64,000 nt of DNA from Trema orientale (GCA_002914845.1 JXTC01000079.1:938784-1002783); one strand, 5' to 3'; counted from the stretch's first letter, positions 12,561-24,599 are shown. Translations and numbers: made by a program. Notes: generated from the letters alone by a model not told the origin.

Positions 12561-12805
12561 TTAATTACAATTAGAAAAGTGTAGAGAAATTTTAGTCATT
12601 TTGTAATTCGGTAACCAAGGAGTAGGAGAAAATGGTAGTTTAATGATTCAAAAATAGGCAACTTTTTAGGAAATTAAGTAGGGTTTCTAACACTTTTACT
12701 TATAAAAAACTAAAACAATTACAAAAATACGGAAGTCAGACTTTTTTCAAGTTTTCGTACAGTTTTTATTAGAAAAATATTACTTTTTAAAATTGTTTTA
12801 GAAAA

Positions 12806-13007
12806 GGATAGCACTACATGTCACAACTATTGTACCAAATTTTTTATACCAATACATATAGCATATAAGTTATCACTATCTAATTGGTATGTTAGTACTT
12901 ACTACAAATAATATAAACATTATTACCAATTGAGTGGTAACAAATCATATGCCACATGTGTTAGTATTAAAATTTTGGTTCAAAAGTTGGTACCTCAAGC
13001 ATTATCC
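12806..13007. mobile_element. Mutator-type MITE, 202 bp
   Basis: Flanked by a perfect 9-bp duplication TTTAGAAAA (12797-12805 and 13008-13016), the size made by Mutator-superfamily transposases. The ends GGATAGCACTAC and (reverse complement) GGATAATGCTTGAG open long imperfect terminal inverted repeats of about 70 bp that include ACCAAA and GCATAT blocks. Non-coding. Confidence 0.75.
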
Positions 13008-13019
13008 TTTAGAAAAATA

Positions 13020-13220
13020 TTTTTTTTGAAATGGTTACTAGTTACCAGTTTCTGAAAAATGGTTACCAATTACTGGTTACCAGTTATATACCAGTTATAA
13101 ATACTTTTAGTTACTAGTTATTAGTTTCTGGAAATTAGTTACTGGTTACTAGTTATTATTTTAAAAATGGTATATTTCTAAATATTTTTTTAAAAATAGT
13201 ATATTTCTAATAAAACCGCA
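13020..13220. repeat. Degenerate short tandem repeat (TTACTAGTTACC family)
   Basis: Many overlapping variants of GGTTACTAGTTACCAGTT run through about 200 bp directly after the MITE. Confidence 0.6.
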
Positions 13221-13229
13221 TCTTAAAAA

Positions 13230-14190
13230 AAACGCCAACCACTGTATTTTTTCAAATTTTTTTAAAAAATGTCGTATAATGTCTAATTTTCCCAATTAAG
13301 TATATTTATAAAAGGATTCGGTTGTATAATAGGATTATAACGAATGTAGAAGGGTAGCTATAAGTCTTCTCTAAAGAGGTAGCTAGAAAGATAGAGAGTA
13401 TTCTCTGAGGTGAGAGGCAGAGATGGAAAAAGACAAGGAGTTTGATAGAAAGATTGCTGCACTTGGGTTTTCTAGGATCTTCTTTGGGCTGTGAAGTAAA
13501 GAAAAAAGGGAAGAGAGTTAGAGGGACGTGAGAGAGTATTAAAGGGTCTGTTGAGATTCTTTATGGGCAAATTGTTGTGAAGGCATTGTCTGGGAAACTA
13601 TGATTGTTGATTTTTTTTTTATTAAGAAACAAACAATTATTATATAAAAACAAAAATTACAATACAAGGGAAAAAGAGGTCCCATAGAAATTAGAGAAAC
13701 TGAATTTTTCCCGTAACAACAACACCCTTTCTAAACTCACAACTCCCCAAATTCTCAATAAATTGTCTTGTATAAAACTGTTGTCTCTTGTAGTCCTTTT
13801 TCTCCATTTTTAATATGATGTTCAACACGAATTTAGCTTGAACATTTGACATATTTATGTAATTTCTATTCGTTCATATGATTCTTTTATGTAATTTGCC
13901 AAAATAGCGCTAATCTAGTTGATTTACTTGAAGATTCGATCATCTAGTTGGATTACTAAAACTACATGCATTAACTCGCACGACCTTCGTGCACTTAAGA
14001 GATTCCAAATTTGCAAGAAAGAAAGAAAGTAGTTATACAGGTTCTAATATAGTTAATTAAATGACCAAATTCATTCAGCAGGTACTATAGTCTATTTATG
14101 TAGTCTATATATATATATATATATGTGTTGACAAATCAATCGAGATACAAAATGACTAAAATAAGAGGAGGGAAACAAAGAAAATCACAT
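13230..14190. other. Gene-free stretch downstream of LTPG copy B
   Basis: No gene found. A T-run at 13,611 followed by ATTAAGAAACAAACAATT looks like the reversed tail of a non-LTR retroelement, but no matching flanking duplication was located. A TA microsatellite is at 14,107-14,124. Confidence 0.4.
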
Positions 14191-14193
14191 TAA

Positions 14194-16575
14194 TCACACA
14201 TGAAAGACCAGATGTGGAGTGACAAACAATAGCAAAGTCCACAAAACCATCTCCGCTCCTTGCCATCTCTCCCTCGCACTATCTTTCACTTGAGCACTTG
14301 TTCCTTGACTAGTAGAATTTCCTTTTAAAGTATAGAACAAATATATTAATAGGGTACCACTAGTACATAAAATGAATTCACCAAAGAAAAAGTAAGATAT
14401 TGGTTGTCATGAAAGTTAATGAAGTAAATATGTTACCCCTAGTGCTGGAAACTGCGGCCGGAGTAGCGGTAGTGGTGTTTCCTTTAAGGCTCTTTGCAAA
14501 TCCCTCAAACTCCTTAGCTTCTGAGGAGCCTGGTTTCAAGTGGAGAAGGTCTATGCATGCACCCATTAATACACACATCTCATGATCATCAGCCAATCAT
14601 ATTGTTTACCCTTGCCGAAATCAATAGAGAATTATTCACTTTTTTGTCAAAAGATTAGGTTTTGTTTGAAACTTGGAACATTGTACTCGGAAAAAAAAAG
14701 TAAAAATAAAGAATTAATGAAATTTTAGAAAATTTTGAAATCTTATAAAAAGATTCGGAAAGTAAATTTTTATCAATTAATATAAGAAAAATGTGGTCCT
14801 CACTCCTTTTTCTTTTCCCCAATTCTTTTCCCTCTCTCAAAAAAAAGGAAAAAAAAAACCTGAGATCCAAATGCAACCTTAATTAGGCTGATAATTTTCT
14901 ATATGACACGATGATACGACTCAAAAATGACACAAAATAAACGAATTTGGATGACCTATTTAATTTTCATGTCAATTTCGGATGGACATGTGTAACATGG
15001 ATAATAAATGAGTGGGTTTCAGGTCAACATGACCCGTGTAACACATTTAAATAAATAGATCGTTTTCGTGTCGTGTCAATACGGTATTAATATGGTGTAT
15101 TTATTAATATTTTAATATTTTAAATATAATTTTGATTAGTTTTAAACATATTTACATTTTTAAAGTTGAATTAATTAGTACATAATTGTATTAAATTAGA
15201 GTAATTCTGTCAATTTTGAATAATCGTGTTAAATAGATCATAATATAATATATAACACATTTATTAGACGAGTTACCTGTGTCGTGTTACATATTTATTA
15301 ATTGTGTCGTATTTGGATTTAAGTTTTTGACACGTTTATTAATCATGTTGTGTTCGAATTAGGATATGATCGTACAGTATCATAATCGTATAGATCCGAA
15401 TACGACACAATAACATGAATTGCTAACCCTAGTCTTTAACTATCCTATGCACATACGTACGGATGTAACTAGTATTTTAAGTGAGTCAGCTAGGAGCTGT
15501 TATATGTCACACCTGAACATGAATGTGACTAACATTAATTTTATTTGGAAGAATTTGGTCAAAAAAAAAATCATTAATTTTCTTCGGTTTAATGTATAGT
15601 TTCATTGCCATACATATACTATGGTAAATCTGACTAAATCGACCTGTGGCCCACTCCGATGTTGCTAAAAAACTAACTATATATAGTATGGACATATATT
15701 CAAATTCACATAGACACAAATTAAGTAATAATAAAAGTTTCTTTTTTTTTTTGTTGATAAAATAATAATAAAAGTTTCTGTTTTAAATAACACTCATAAA
15801 ATTATTATTAGCATTGTTGTCACTGCCTATTATTAGTTACTTACTGCGTATCCAATCATAATATACCACATATGTTATAATAAGTCGTTTGTGAAGAGTA
15901 TGTGATAAGTCTTTCAAGTAAGTGTCAACCTAATTGGGACGTACAGGCTTCTTTTTTTTTTTTTTTTTAAATTTTGTTTATGAACATCATATATATATAT
16001 ATATATATATATTAGAAATAATAGCGTCATACTCATGTAAAAAATTAACATTATCTATGAGTGTTAAAAATGGTTAGGATCTGTTAACTGTGAAGTATGT
16101 AGGTTTCGTGAGTTATAGATGGATTAAATTGGATCTTAATTAATTAACCATATATATCATCATTCTTTGGATAGCATATTAGAAGAAGTGTTGTATATTC
16201 AGAATAATATATCATATGAGTTTATATGTACTTACCAATACAGCTAGTTACGTTAAAGGGCGCGTGACAATCAGAAGGGAGTTGTAAGGCAAGCGTAGTG
16301 TTGATCTTGAGGCCAAGGTTGGGGTTATTGCGGTCCTTGATGAGGACGCAGAGGCATTTTGTGCTCTTCTCCACCACCTGTTTGAAGCCACTGCAGCAGT
16401 CCGGGGTTGGATTTTTCGCCTCGCCGCCAACGAACGGAAGGCACGTGGCAAGCGCCACCAATTTGTCCGCACACTCCGCTTTGTCCTGCTCAAAATCCGA
16501 GCTTCCAAACCCTACTAATAGTGCCAAACCTAAGAAGACATATGCAAGTGGCAAAATCGCAATTTTCGAACCCAT
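14194..16575 (-). CDS. GPI-anchored non-specific lipid-transfer protein (LTPG), copy B
   Basis: Three exons on the minus strand: 16575-16236, 14550-14437 and 14321-14194, giving 193 aa. A signal peptide covers about residues 1-26. The eight cysteines are C35, C45, CC60-61, CLC74-76, C103 and C112, spaced as in copy A, with CLPFVGG. A Thr/Ser-rich linker (NTTTATPAAVSST) and a hydrophobic C-terminal tail indicate GPI anchoring. Introns are at the same codons and phases as in copy A. Intron 1 has grown to about 1.7 kb by repeat insertions. Sequence and structure make A and B tandem duplicates. Expected role: lipid binding and transport at the cell surface; the ligand is unknown. The ATG is set by the MGSK start shared with copy A. 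Confidence 0.9.
14885..15430. mobile_element. hAT-like MITE in intron 1 of LTPG copy B
   Basis: Ends read AGGCTGATAATTTTC and, reverse complemented, AGGGTTAGCAATTCATG. Repeated GTGTCGT/ACGACAC motifs occur inside, a pattern common in plant non-autonomous hAT elements. No matching 8-bp flanking duplication could be seen. Confidence 0.4.
15726..15779. mobile_element. Twenty-base T-tract insertion between 17-bp direct repeats (site 1)
   Basis: TAATAATAAAAGTTTCT occurs perfectly at 15726-15742 and 15763-15779. Between them lie ten T and GTTGATAAAA. On the minus strand this reads TTTTATCAAC plus a poly-A tail, as expected for an extremely 5'-truncated retroposition event. Confidence 0.55.
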
Positions 16576-16656
16576 TTAGCAAAGATAAGAGAAAAAGTGA
16601 GAAAAAGATGAGGGATGTTGTAAGGGAATAGGATAAGGTCTAGAGGTTGTTTGTGC

Positions 16657-16665
16657 ATTTTATAT
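16657..16665 (-). promoter_or_regulatory. TATA box of LTPG copy B
   Basis: The minus strand reads ATATAAAAT about 85 bases before the ATG. The segment after it contains CCTCTAGACC and TCCTATTCCCTTA, closely matching the leader of LTPG copy A. Confidence 0.55.
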
Positions 16666-16699
16666 GGTTGAGAGTGATCGTTATCCTCTTTGCGTATCA

Positions 16700-17670
16700 C
16701 CATGGTAAATCATTATAATTGATTTTTAATTACCAAGTACATATTCATAAGTTAATTTGACTAATTTGACGTAATTTTACATGACAATTTCTGATTAGTC
16801 GGAGAAAAACTCGTCAATGCATGGTGATCGAGCACATATCGGAGGTGTTCAATTAGCTTTTCTTTATGGCTTACTTGCTTGTGAGTTTACTTGCTAGGTC
16901 AGGAAAGTGGTTGGCCGGTGGGGGCATTTATTAGGCTACTTACTTGGAACCAAACACATGTACTGGATGGAAGTTTGGTTCTTAAATGAGCAGTACTGAC
17001 ATGGCAGTGTCACATTAGTATTGAAATTCCCGAGAGAGTAAAATGCTTAAACTTATTTCGTTCAGATCATCAGTCACATTTCCTTTCCATATTTTATGTT
17101 CCGCTATGTGTGGATGTGTGTGAATATATATATATATATATATATATATGCATCATTACGACTTCAAAAAAAAAAAATTCTAGTATTAGTATGCTACACA
17201 AGTTTTAGTCATTGATATATTGACAAGAAGTTTTGACTATATTCTCAGGCAAGCCCTAATTACATGTTTTTCTTTGCCTCAAAAGAATTTAGCGAAATTA
17301 GGTGAAATATGCTCTTTTTACTGTGAGTTTTAGTAAATACACCTATTTTGAAACTTCTTTTTCTTAAATAAATATAATCATGTTTAAAAATAGAGGTGCA
17401 AAAAAATTTATATATCCTTAAGTCAAGAATATTGGACATGGTATCAAGTGCTAGCAACTCGATTGGAAAAAAAAAGTGTGTAGTTAAGTGCTATATAACG
17501 TGCCAAGAGCGCTACACATGGTGTCGACTAATGTTGAGTCATTTAAAATGTCGAATGCTAGATAAAGTGTCGAGCAACGACCCCCTTGTCTAGCCAAACA
17601 ATTGCCCTTGATGAAAAAACTACTAAGAATATTTTTGTATTCAGAATAAACTTAAAACTTAAAAAAAAGT
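16700..17670. other. Gene-free stretch upstream of LTPG copy B
   Basis: Nothing recognised beyond a TA microsatellite at 17,124-17,149. Confidence 0.5.
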
Positions 17671-17682
17671 ATTTATAAAATT

Positions 17683-17854
17683 GGGCGCGTCCATAGTAGG
17701 GGCGTCCCTACGTAGGGTCCTGTCTATTCACCGTTGGATGGGAATCTGTATATAAATAGATTCTCCACAGATTTCCGTTATTCCCCACAGATTCCCATCC
17801 AACGATAATTAAGGCATGACCTTACGTAGGGACGCCCCTACCGTAGTCATCCCC
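17683..17854. mobile_element. Mutator-type foldback MITE, 172 bp
   Basis: A perfect 9-bp duplication TATAAAATT flanks it (17674-17682 and 17855-17863). Its arms share AGGGGCGTCCCTACGTA, and inner arms share TTGGATGGGAATCTGT, so nearly the whole element can fold back. It is GC-richer than its surroundings and non-coding. Confidence 0.85.
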
Positions 17855-17984
17855 TATAAAATTTTTAAAAAAAATTAAATAAGTGTGTATTTTCTAAAAC
17901 ACATTTTGTATAAGGTGCATTTTTCCAAAAACCCCAGATATTAAAGAGAATACGGTAAAGTTATGAGATATGTATATAACACTA

Positions 17985-18343
17985 GGATAGTATCATTTTT
18001 ATACCTTGTATTTTGACACTTTGTTTAATTTATACCTTTTGTTTTAGTTATTATTAACATTTACCCTTAGATTTAAAATCTGTGACAAATTTATATCCTG
18101 ACACTAATCTAAAGCAATTAATTTACCAAGATAATTTAAAAAACTTATTCTCGGATCAGTTTTTATACAGTTTAATTTTAATTTTTTAAGCGACATCTTG
18201 GTAAATTAACTATTCTAAATTAGTGTCAGGATATAAATTAGTAACAGATTTCAAATCTAAGGATCAATATTCATAATAACCAAAACACAAAGTATAATTT
18301 GAACAAAGTGTCAAAATATAAAGTATAAAAATGATAATATCCC
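17985..18343. mobile_element. Foldback element, family F, copy 1
   Basis: Long imperfect inverted arms of about 150 bp: ATCATTTTTATACCTTGTAT on the left and its complement-like partner on the right, continuing through a TTAGTTATTAT block and a TCCTGACACTAAT block. The same terminal and subterminal sequence occurs at 38,033-38,551 and from 63,862 to the window end. Confidence 0.7.
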
Positions 18344-18639
18344 TTAATAGTAATATATATGACTAAGACTGATCAGAGTACGTGTAAGGAAGAGTCTTCA
18401 TCTTTTAACAGCTAATTTGTGGATTACTAAAAATCAATATTTAAAGATAAGCATACATAGTAAAGTAACTTACTTTAGGGTGATTACTAATTTTGACATT
18501 TATTTTAAAGCACGTAATGGAAAAATTGATAAACTAAAAATTATTTATAAAATTAAGATTTTTATTTAATGAAAAAATTAGAATTTCAAAATTACCCTCA
18601 AGTAAACCCCAGTTGAAAAGTTTTGACTATGTTTAAAAA

Positions 18640-18921
18640 GGCAAAACTGAAGGAAGTGATGTCAAGAGGCGGCTGACTATTTTCGATTCGGGTTGAAATT
18701 TTTGACTACTGGTATAAAATTCTTCAGTGAAGTTGAAAATTTTCGATCGTAGGTTGAAAATTGGTCAAAACAATCAAGAGCAAAAGTGAAGGAGTTGATG
18801 TCACGAAGGTGGCTGACCATGTTTGATTCGGGTTAAAATTTTCCTCTACAGGTAGAAAATTCTTGAGTGGAGTCGAAATTTTTCAACCATCGGTCGAAAA
18901 TTGGTTAAAATAATCGAGATT
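18640..18921. repeat. Two-copy tandem repeat, about 138 bp each
   Basis: Copy 1 starts near 18,640 and copy 2 near 18,778. Both carry GATGTCA, GGCTGAC, TTCGGGTT, AAAATTCTT and GAAAATTGGT in the same order. Non-coding. Confidence 0.7.
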
Positions 18922-18929
18922 GGTAGTCG

Positions 18930-19800
18930 AAATGGTCAAAATTTTTCAATCCCAGTCAAACACAGGTGCGATTAGAATCGGGATCGGCAGTGGTGATAAG
19001 GTGCTACAGGTGGTAGTGACAGATATTTGGAATTTTTTGAGAAGAATATATTTTAGCGTTTGTTAGAAAATAGAATATCCAAATAATTTTTAATTGAGCA
19101 GTATGCATGATAATAAGGGTTAATTTGAAAATATATATAAAGGAGTCTTATTTCTTTCATCATGGGATCTTATTAGTAGATCGTTAGATGTAAACACCCC
19201 TTTACTTTAAATACAGGAATATGGTTTTTCTTTTTCTCTCTCTCTTCCAAAAAAGTTATTTTTTGACTCATATCCTAGCCCTGCAAATTCTTCTTTGCCA
19301 ACTCTTTGAATCTCAATATATAGCTAGCATATTCCATTTTATATTGAATTATTAGAATCGACAGTTAGGATCTTTGGCTTTGGTTGAAGATATACAGTTG
19401 TTTAGACGTTGTTTTGGATAAACCAGCAAAAGGTACATATGTAATTGTCCTGTGTGTTTGTTTGCACGGTCTTATTGAAGCATCAATATCAAATTTAGCA
19501 GGAGTACAAAACAAAGATAGAAGATAATATATCTATGTTTTATTCCACACTTTAACTATTAAAAGAAGATTAATTACCTAGTTAGTCCTTAATCTATTGG
19601 AAAATTCTCATTACAGTCCTTTTGAATTTTGAAAAGCTTTGTGTTGGTCCCAAACTTTGGATTCTGTTAGCATTTAGTCCTTTTTCCTTTTTAACATGTC
19701 CTGTTATATTCTTATCGAAAAAGGACTAAATCAAAATTCATTCTATGTTTGGAGAATGATACTAATATTAATTCCTGTATGAAATTCCTGATATGGACTT
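18930..19800. other. Gene-free stretch
   Basis: No gene or repeat boundary recognised. Confidence 0.4.
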
Positions 19801-19809
19801 TAAGCTTTA

Positions 19810-20179
19810 GGCGTTGTTTGGTAGGAGAAATTTGTGAGAGGATAGAGAGAGTAAATGAAGAGGAGTGGAGGGAGGTATAAAATCTGTTGTTTGAAAAAGG
19901 ATTTGGAGAAGATATCAGGATAGAAATCTCCTTCAGCCCATCGTTAGGGGAAGGAGTTGGCTTCTCTATTTTTTTATTTTATTTTATGATGTAATAACAT
20001 TTATATTATCCTAATAGAATATTATGAAATGATTAAATAGATAAAATATCGTAACTTCATAAAAATTAACTCCCTATTTTTCTTACCAAACAACTTAAGA
20101 CTATGGTCACCTTTCTCTCCCTTCTTCCTAAAGTTTATATCCTTCCTATTGATCTCTTTATCTCGTACCAAACATAGGC
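19810..20179. mobile_element. Candidate MITE with GGCGTTGTTTGGTA ends
   Basis: The left end GGCGTTGTTTGGTAGGAGA and the reverse complement of the right end (GCCTATGTTTGGTACGAGA) are similar. TA flanks both sides. The interior is purine-rich on the left and pyrimidine-rich on the right, again fold-back in character. Confidence 0.5.
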
Positions 20180-20189
20180 TAAGAATAGT

Positions 20190-22640
20190 ATTTTAAATAG
20201 TTTAAGGATTAAAATGACAATTTTAAAGTTTTGAGACTCAAAAGAGCAAAATGAAACTTTTCTAACAGTTTGGGAATCAACAATTTAATTAACCAATTTG
20301 AAAAACAATATTCTAGTTCATTTTCACCAACCCGTGATGAGTTTGGATTCTTTTGAGAGGTGATGAATCCGTGACTGCTTCAAAATCCGTGATTTCTTAA
20401 AAACGCAAAGTCCTTGAAGAGATTTGGACTGATATTATACTTTTGATAATTACAATTTACACCTCTTCCAACGTGAATAATAATACTATGCATTAATTAT
20501 ATATGTACAAGTTTTTGGTTCCTTCTGACCTATATTACTACAGTTTAGTTAATTTCTAAGGACTATACGGAATTCCTTTGAATATTGTAGCTGGACTTTG
20601 CCGGTACATATCCTTTATCTATATATTGTTTCTGCTTTCTTGACAAGTAGAAATCAAATATTCTATTTTTGGAAAATTACATAAAATTTCAGTTTTTTCC
20701 CCATAACAGTACTGTATATGGGAAAATTATAATCCAAAATCAAATTTCCCTATGATTAACGCAACATGTCAAAATTATTCAGTGAAAATACAAAATATAC
20801 CTTCCATAAACATTGAAAAATTAACCAAACAAATATAAAACTAAAAGACTGTGACAAAATAAGATAAAGTGTGACAATTCATATCATGTTTGGCCACATA
20901 AAATAAGCTATATATTTAATATTGTTTGGTTGAATTTTTAGGTTTTAGTTAGTTTGGTGGATTTTTTGTTTTAATTTTGATTGTTCATGGTCATGGAAGA
21001 TTAGTTTGCATTTTCATTCATTAATTATGATGAACTTCGTAGACTAGGAAGAGTTTGAAAGAAAATCAAACTTCAAAAGTTTAGACTGCAATTTTTCAAA
21101 ATATGGAGTTTTTTGTGTGCGAAAAAAGTAAAAACTAGGGAATAATTGCGTGATTTTCCTTTATGTTAAGGATCGATACAAACTCTTATATATATCAACT
21201 TATCTTATGACATGAGGTTAAAATCCTTCAAAAGTAAACTCGTTAATAAGTGTCTACAATTTTAAGTCGTTGATATTTATGAGATCAATTCATTGAATGG
21301 TGAAATGAAGGATAACCTCTCGTCAATTAAAATATATATTAAATTCTTATTCGTTGATTAGACAAGACTTCAACGGAACCAATTGGTACCTTCGATCGTA
21401 TATTAATTGAGTTGTTGCGATCATGCATGTGGCTAAATTACGTTTAAAACAAGTGGTCTCACATAATGGACCCTCTTGCATAATCCAAGCATTTAAAATG
21501 GATAAAACAACAAATCATTTAATATATATATATTTTTTTTCGCTTGAACAAATCATTTAATATTTGCTTGCTATATATGCCGTTATGAGGATATAATATG
21601 CTAAATGGACCCTGCCTCTTTATCATATTGCTGTACATGAGGCTTGCATTGATCAAATAAATACTCTAGGTCTGTTTAAAAAAAAGAAACAGAATACTCT
21701 TGGTCAGTACAACTACTAAAATATATATGGACGGATCTTGTAGTTTACAAATGAGACAGATGTCACTGAAACTTGAAATAATGATAGATCTTTCTTGGCT
21801 GATATGTTAATTTTAAAGTATGACCCTGCGATAAATTAATTTATTTGAAAGTTATCTGGTAACTTTTTTTTCACTTTTAAAAATGAAATAAATAGTGAAA
21901 ATACTCCCAATATGTGGTTAATTTGAGAGGATTTCTTTTTTTTTTTTTTTGACGAAAAATTTGAGAGGATTTCTACCATTAATCATTTCGTTTTAAAACA
22001 AAAACAAAAGGCATCCTCAAACAAACCCTTAGCATAATATGAATATATCTAGGGCACCGCTCTACTAGGTATTTTTTTTTTCTTTTTGCCTATCTATATA
22101 TATTGTTTTCCTCAAGTGTAATTCATCATGCACGTCTTAAATAATAGATATTTACTGTTATTTTTTTTTTTTCAACTACTCAAATTATTACAATCTTTCA
22201 ATAATAATGAACTAACGGCTAAAAAAAAATACTTATAAATACTGGATAATGATTTATATATATATATGAACAGACAAAATGGGTGATGTATTATAGCTAG
22301 GTTATGATCCAATATTGATAGTACAACAATGCTAAGAGGGGTATTATAGCACCACATGTACAATCGCAACACCTGCCTGCAAATTTAAAAGTGTAGAACC
22401 TAACTCTTAAAAGTATAGAGTGTCTATTCATTATTTCTCTTGCTAAGCTCTAGTTTATTTGTAACATAGAAAAATGCCAAATGTACTTGTGGTAAGCACC
22501 AAAAGTACTCTTAGTATTGCTCTTGTATTCTAATATTTCTCAAATGTATTGAATTAGCACGACAGTTTATGTATATTTGTTTTAAAATTAGTTAAGGGTG
22601 CAGATTAGCTAACACGGAGTTGAAAGCAATCTTCAAACAC
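20190..22640. other. Gene-free AT-rich stretch
   Basis: No gene recognised. It contains the small T-tract insertion at 21,920-21,974. Confidence 0.45.
21920..21974. mobile_element. Twenty-one-base T-tract insertion between 17-bp direct repeats (site 2)
   Basis: AATTTGAGAGGATTTCT is repeated perfectly at 21920-21936 and 21958-21974. The insert is fourteen T followed by GACGAAA; on the minus strand, TTTCGTC plus poly-A. The structure is the same as at 15.73 kb. Confidence 0.55.
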
Positions 22641-22651
22641 ATGTATACTTA

Positions 22652-23185
22652 GGATGGCAATGGGTCGGATTTGAGGTAGGTATAGCTATCGTGTTTCTGT
22701 ATCTGTGGAGAAAAATCAAACCCACATCCGCTCCATTTATCCGTTTAAGTTGGCGGGGTGGATTCGAGTATTACCCGCACGGGTAGGCGGATACCCGTGG
22801 GTACCCATACCCAGTAAAAAAAAAAAATTATTTGAATAATTTGAAAAATAAAAAGAAATAAGAATTTAAAAAGGAAAAAAAATCTAATAACAATATCATA
22901 TACTAAAATTAATAGTACGTCAATAATACAACTTAATTTTTATATATACATATTTATTTGTGTGTATTTTACATAAATTATACATATATGCAATATAAAT
23001 TTTTTATTTTTTATATATATAATTAATTGGATCGGGTACGCGAGATGGGTACCCCTATACCCGTACCTGTCCCGTACCCAGATCGGATGTTTCAATTAGT
23101 ACCCGTACCTGCCCCGTTTACCCAAATAGTCGGGTATTACCTGCGGATAAATAAGTAAATGAGTTGGTAAGTATAATTGTCATCC
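22652..23185. mobile_element. Candidate MITE rich in GGGTACCC motifs
   Basis: Ends read GGATGGCAATGGG and, reverse complemented, GGATGACAATTAT. The inner flanks hold clustered ACCCGTACC / GGGTA motifs separated by an AT-rich core, a layout common in plant non-autonomous DNA elements. No target duplication was seen. Confidence 0.45.
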
Positions 23186-23722
23186 ACTAGTACTATGCTT
23201 TTTTGTTAAAACAATTCTACGTATGCATGTTGGTTATTTACAAATTTCTTTTGGAAGTGTAGTTATTTACAAATTAATTTGACTGTGATAATATGTACAC
23301 TCTCTACCGATCATTAATGTCCATTGCGCAACTTTGTTAAGTGGTGCCATTAGGCTCGAGTCTGAGTACTACTACTGATCTATATATACATGATTAATAT
23401 CTGTATACGAATGAAAAGCAGTACGTACTGCTCTCTAATATCATCTACTAATTTATTTAAAATATTGAATAAAAGACGTATGGTTCTGCTCAATCAATAA
23501 TATGGACTCTGTAAATTTGATGATTAATTATCTCAGGCCGAATAAATTCATCATCACCTATTTTTAGAGTAAGTTGAGTTAAAACCTTGAATCGCTTTAT
23601 TACAATGTCGACAGATATAGTTTATCTACTATTATTCTATACTCTCTAGCTCTCGAAAATAAATTAAGTTACTAAATTGGTGATAAGTAATATCTAATAA
23701 TATATAAATATATATTCCTTTT

Positions 23723-23885
23723 TAAAAAAAAAAAAAAATGGGGCTTAACTAATGACCACCACTTACTATAAATTTAAAGTAAAATATCACACACACACAC
23801 ATACTACCAAGGCTTGAATCCCTTACCCCCAAATTCATATACATATCTCTAAAACCTTAGACTAACTGAGCTAACTTTCGAGTAT
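23723..23885 (-). mobile_element. tRNA-derived SINE
   Basis: On the minus strand an A-box-like TTAGCTCAGTTAGT (23861-23874) is followed about 40 bases later by a B-box-like GGGATTCAAGCC (23811-23822). Then come a (GT)n run, GTGGTGGTCATTAGTTAAGC and a homopolymer tail. The order and spacing are those of an RNA polymerase III promoter. The 3' half recurs at 26,235-26,350 on the plus strand. Confidence 0.7.
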
Positions 23886-24227
23886 TTTTTTGTAATTTAC
23901 CCAGTTGCAAATTAAAGAATATATACTCTGAGGTTTGGGTATTCTATAATTTAAACCTTGAAGTTTGGACTCTGCAAAATAATACATTGATGTTAAGAAT
24001 TTCTAAAAATTAATACTCTAAGTTGACTTTTTTGAATTACTATAAATGGTAAAAGACAAATTAAGGAGAATATTAAGGACTAATCAAGTTTTAATAGAGG
24101 ATATTACTATTTTTTTGTTACTAAAATTAGTCAAAAAGTCGGTATATATTAATTTTCAAAAATTCTTAATATCAGAATATTAATTTGTAAAGTCCAAACT
24201 TTAAAATTTAAATTGCAGAACACTTAA

Positions 24228-24587
24228 GGGGCCGTTTGGTTCGCCCATTCCATTCCATTGGAATGGAAAATTCATTTGAATGGGTGTTTGTTTCAACAAC
24301 TCTAAATTTTCCATTGAAATGGTCTTTTGGAATGAGTGTTTGTTTCAACAATTTAGTTTTTCCATTCAAATGGTTCATCAGTCACATCAACTATTTGAAT
24401 GGATTTTTGTGTCTTGGATGAGAATGGAGGGGAAGAGGTGTTTTTGAATGGTCCATTCTAATACTCCCATTCTAATTATAACCCATTCCACTATTTTTTC
24501 CATTCAAATGTCTTCCATTCCAATTATAACCCATTCCACAATTTCCATTCAAATACACACATTCAAATAGGCGAAACAAACGGGGCC
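24228..24587. mobile_element. PIF/Harbinger-type MITE, 360 bp
   Basis: TAA duplications flank it (24225-24227 and 24588-24590). The ends are GGGGCCGTTTGGTTCGCC and, reverse complemented, GGCCCCGTTTGTTTCGCC. The interior holds many ATTCCATT/AATGGAAT blocks. Non-coding. Confidence 0.75.
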
Positions 24588-24599
24588 TAAACTTTTTAG

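Noticed and set aside
14400..14585. 61-codon plus-strand frame
   Set aside because: It is antisense to exon 2 of LTPG copy B.
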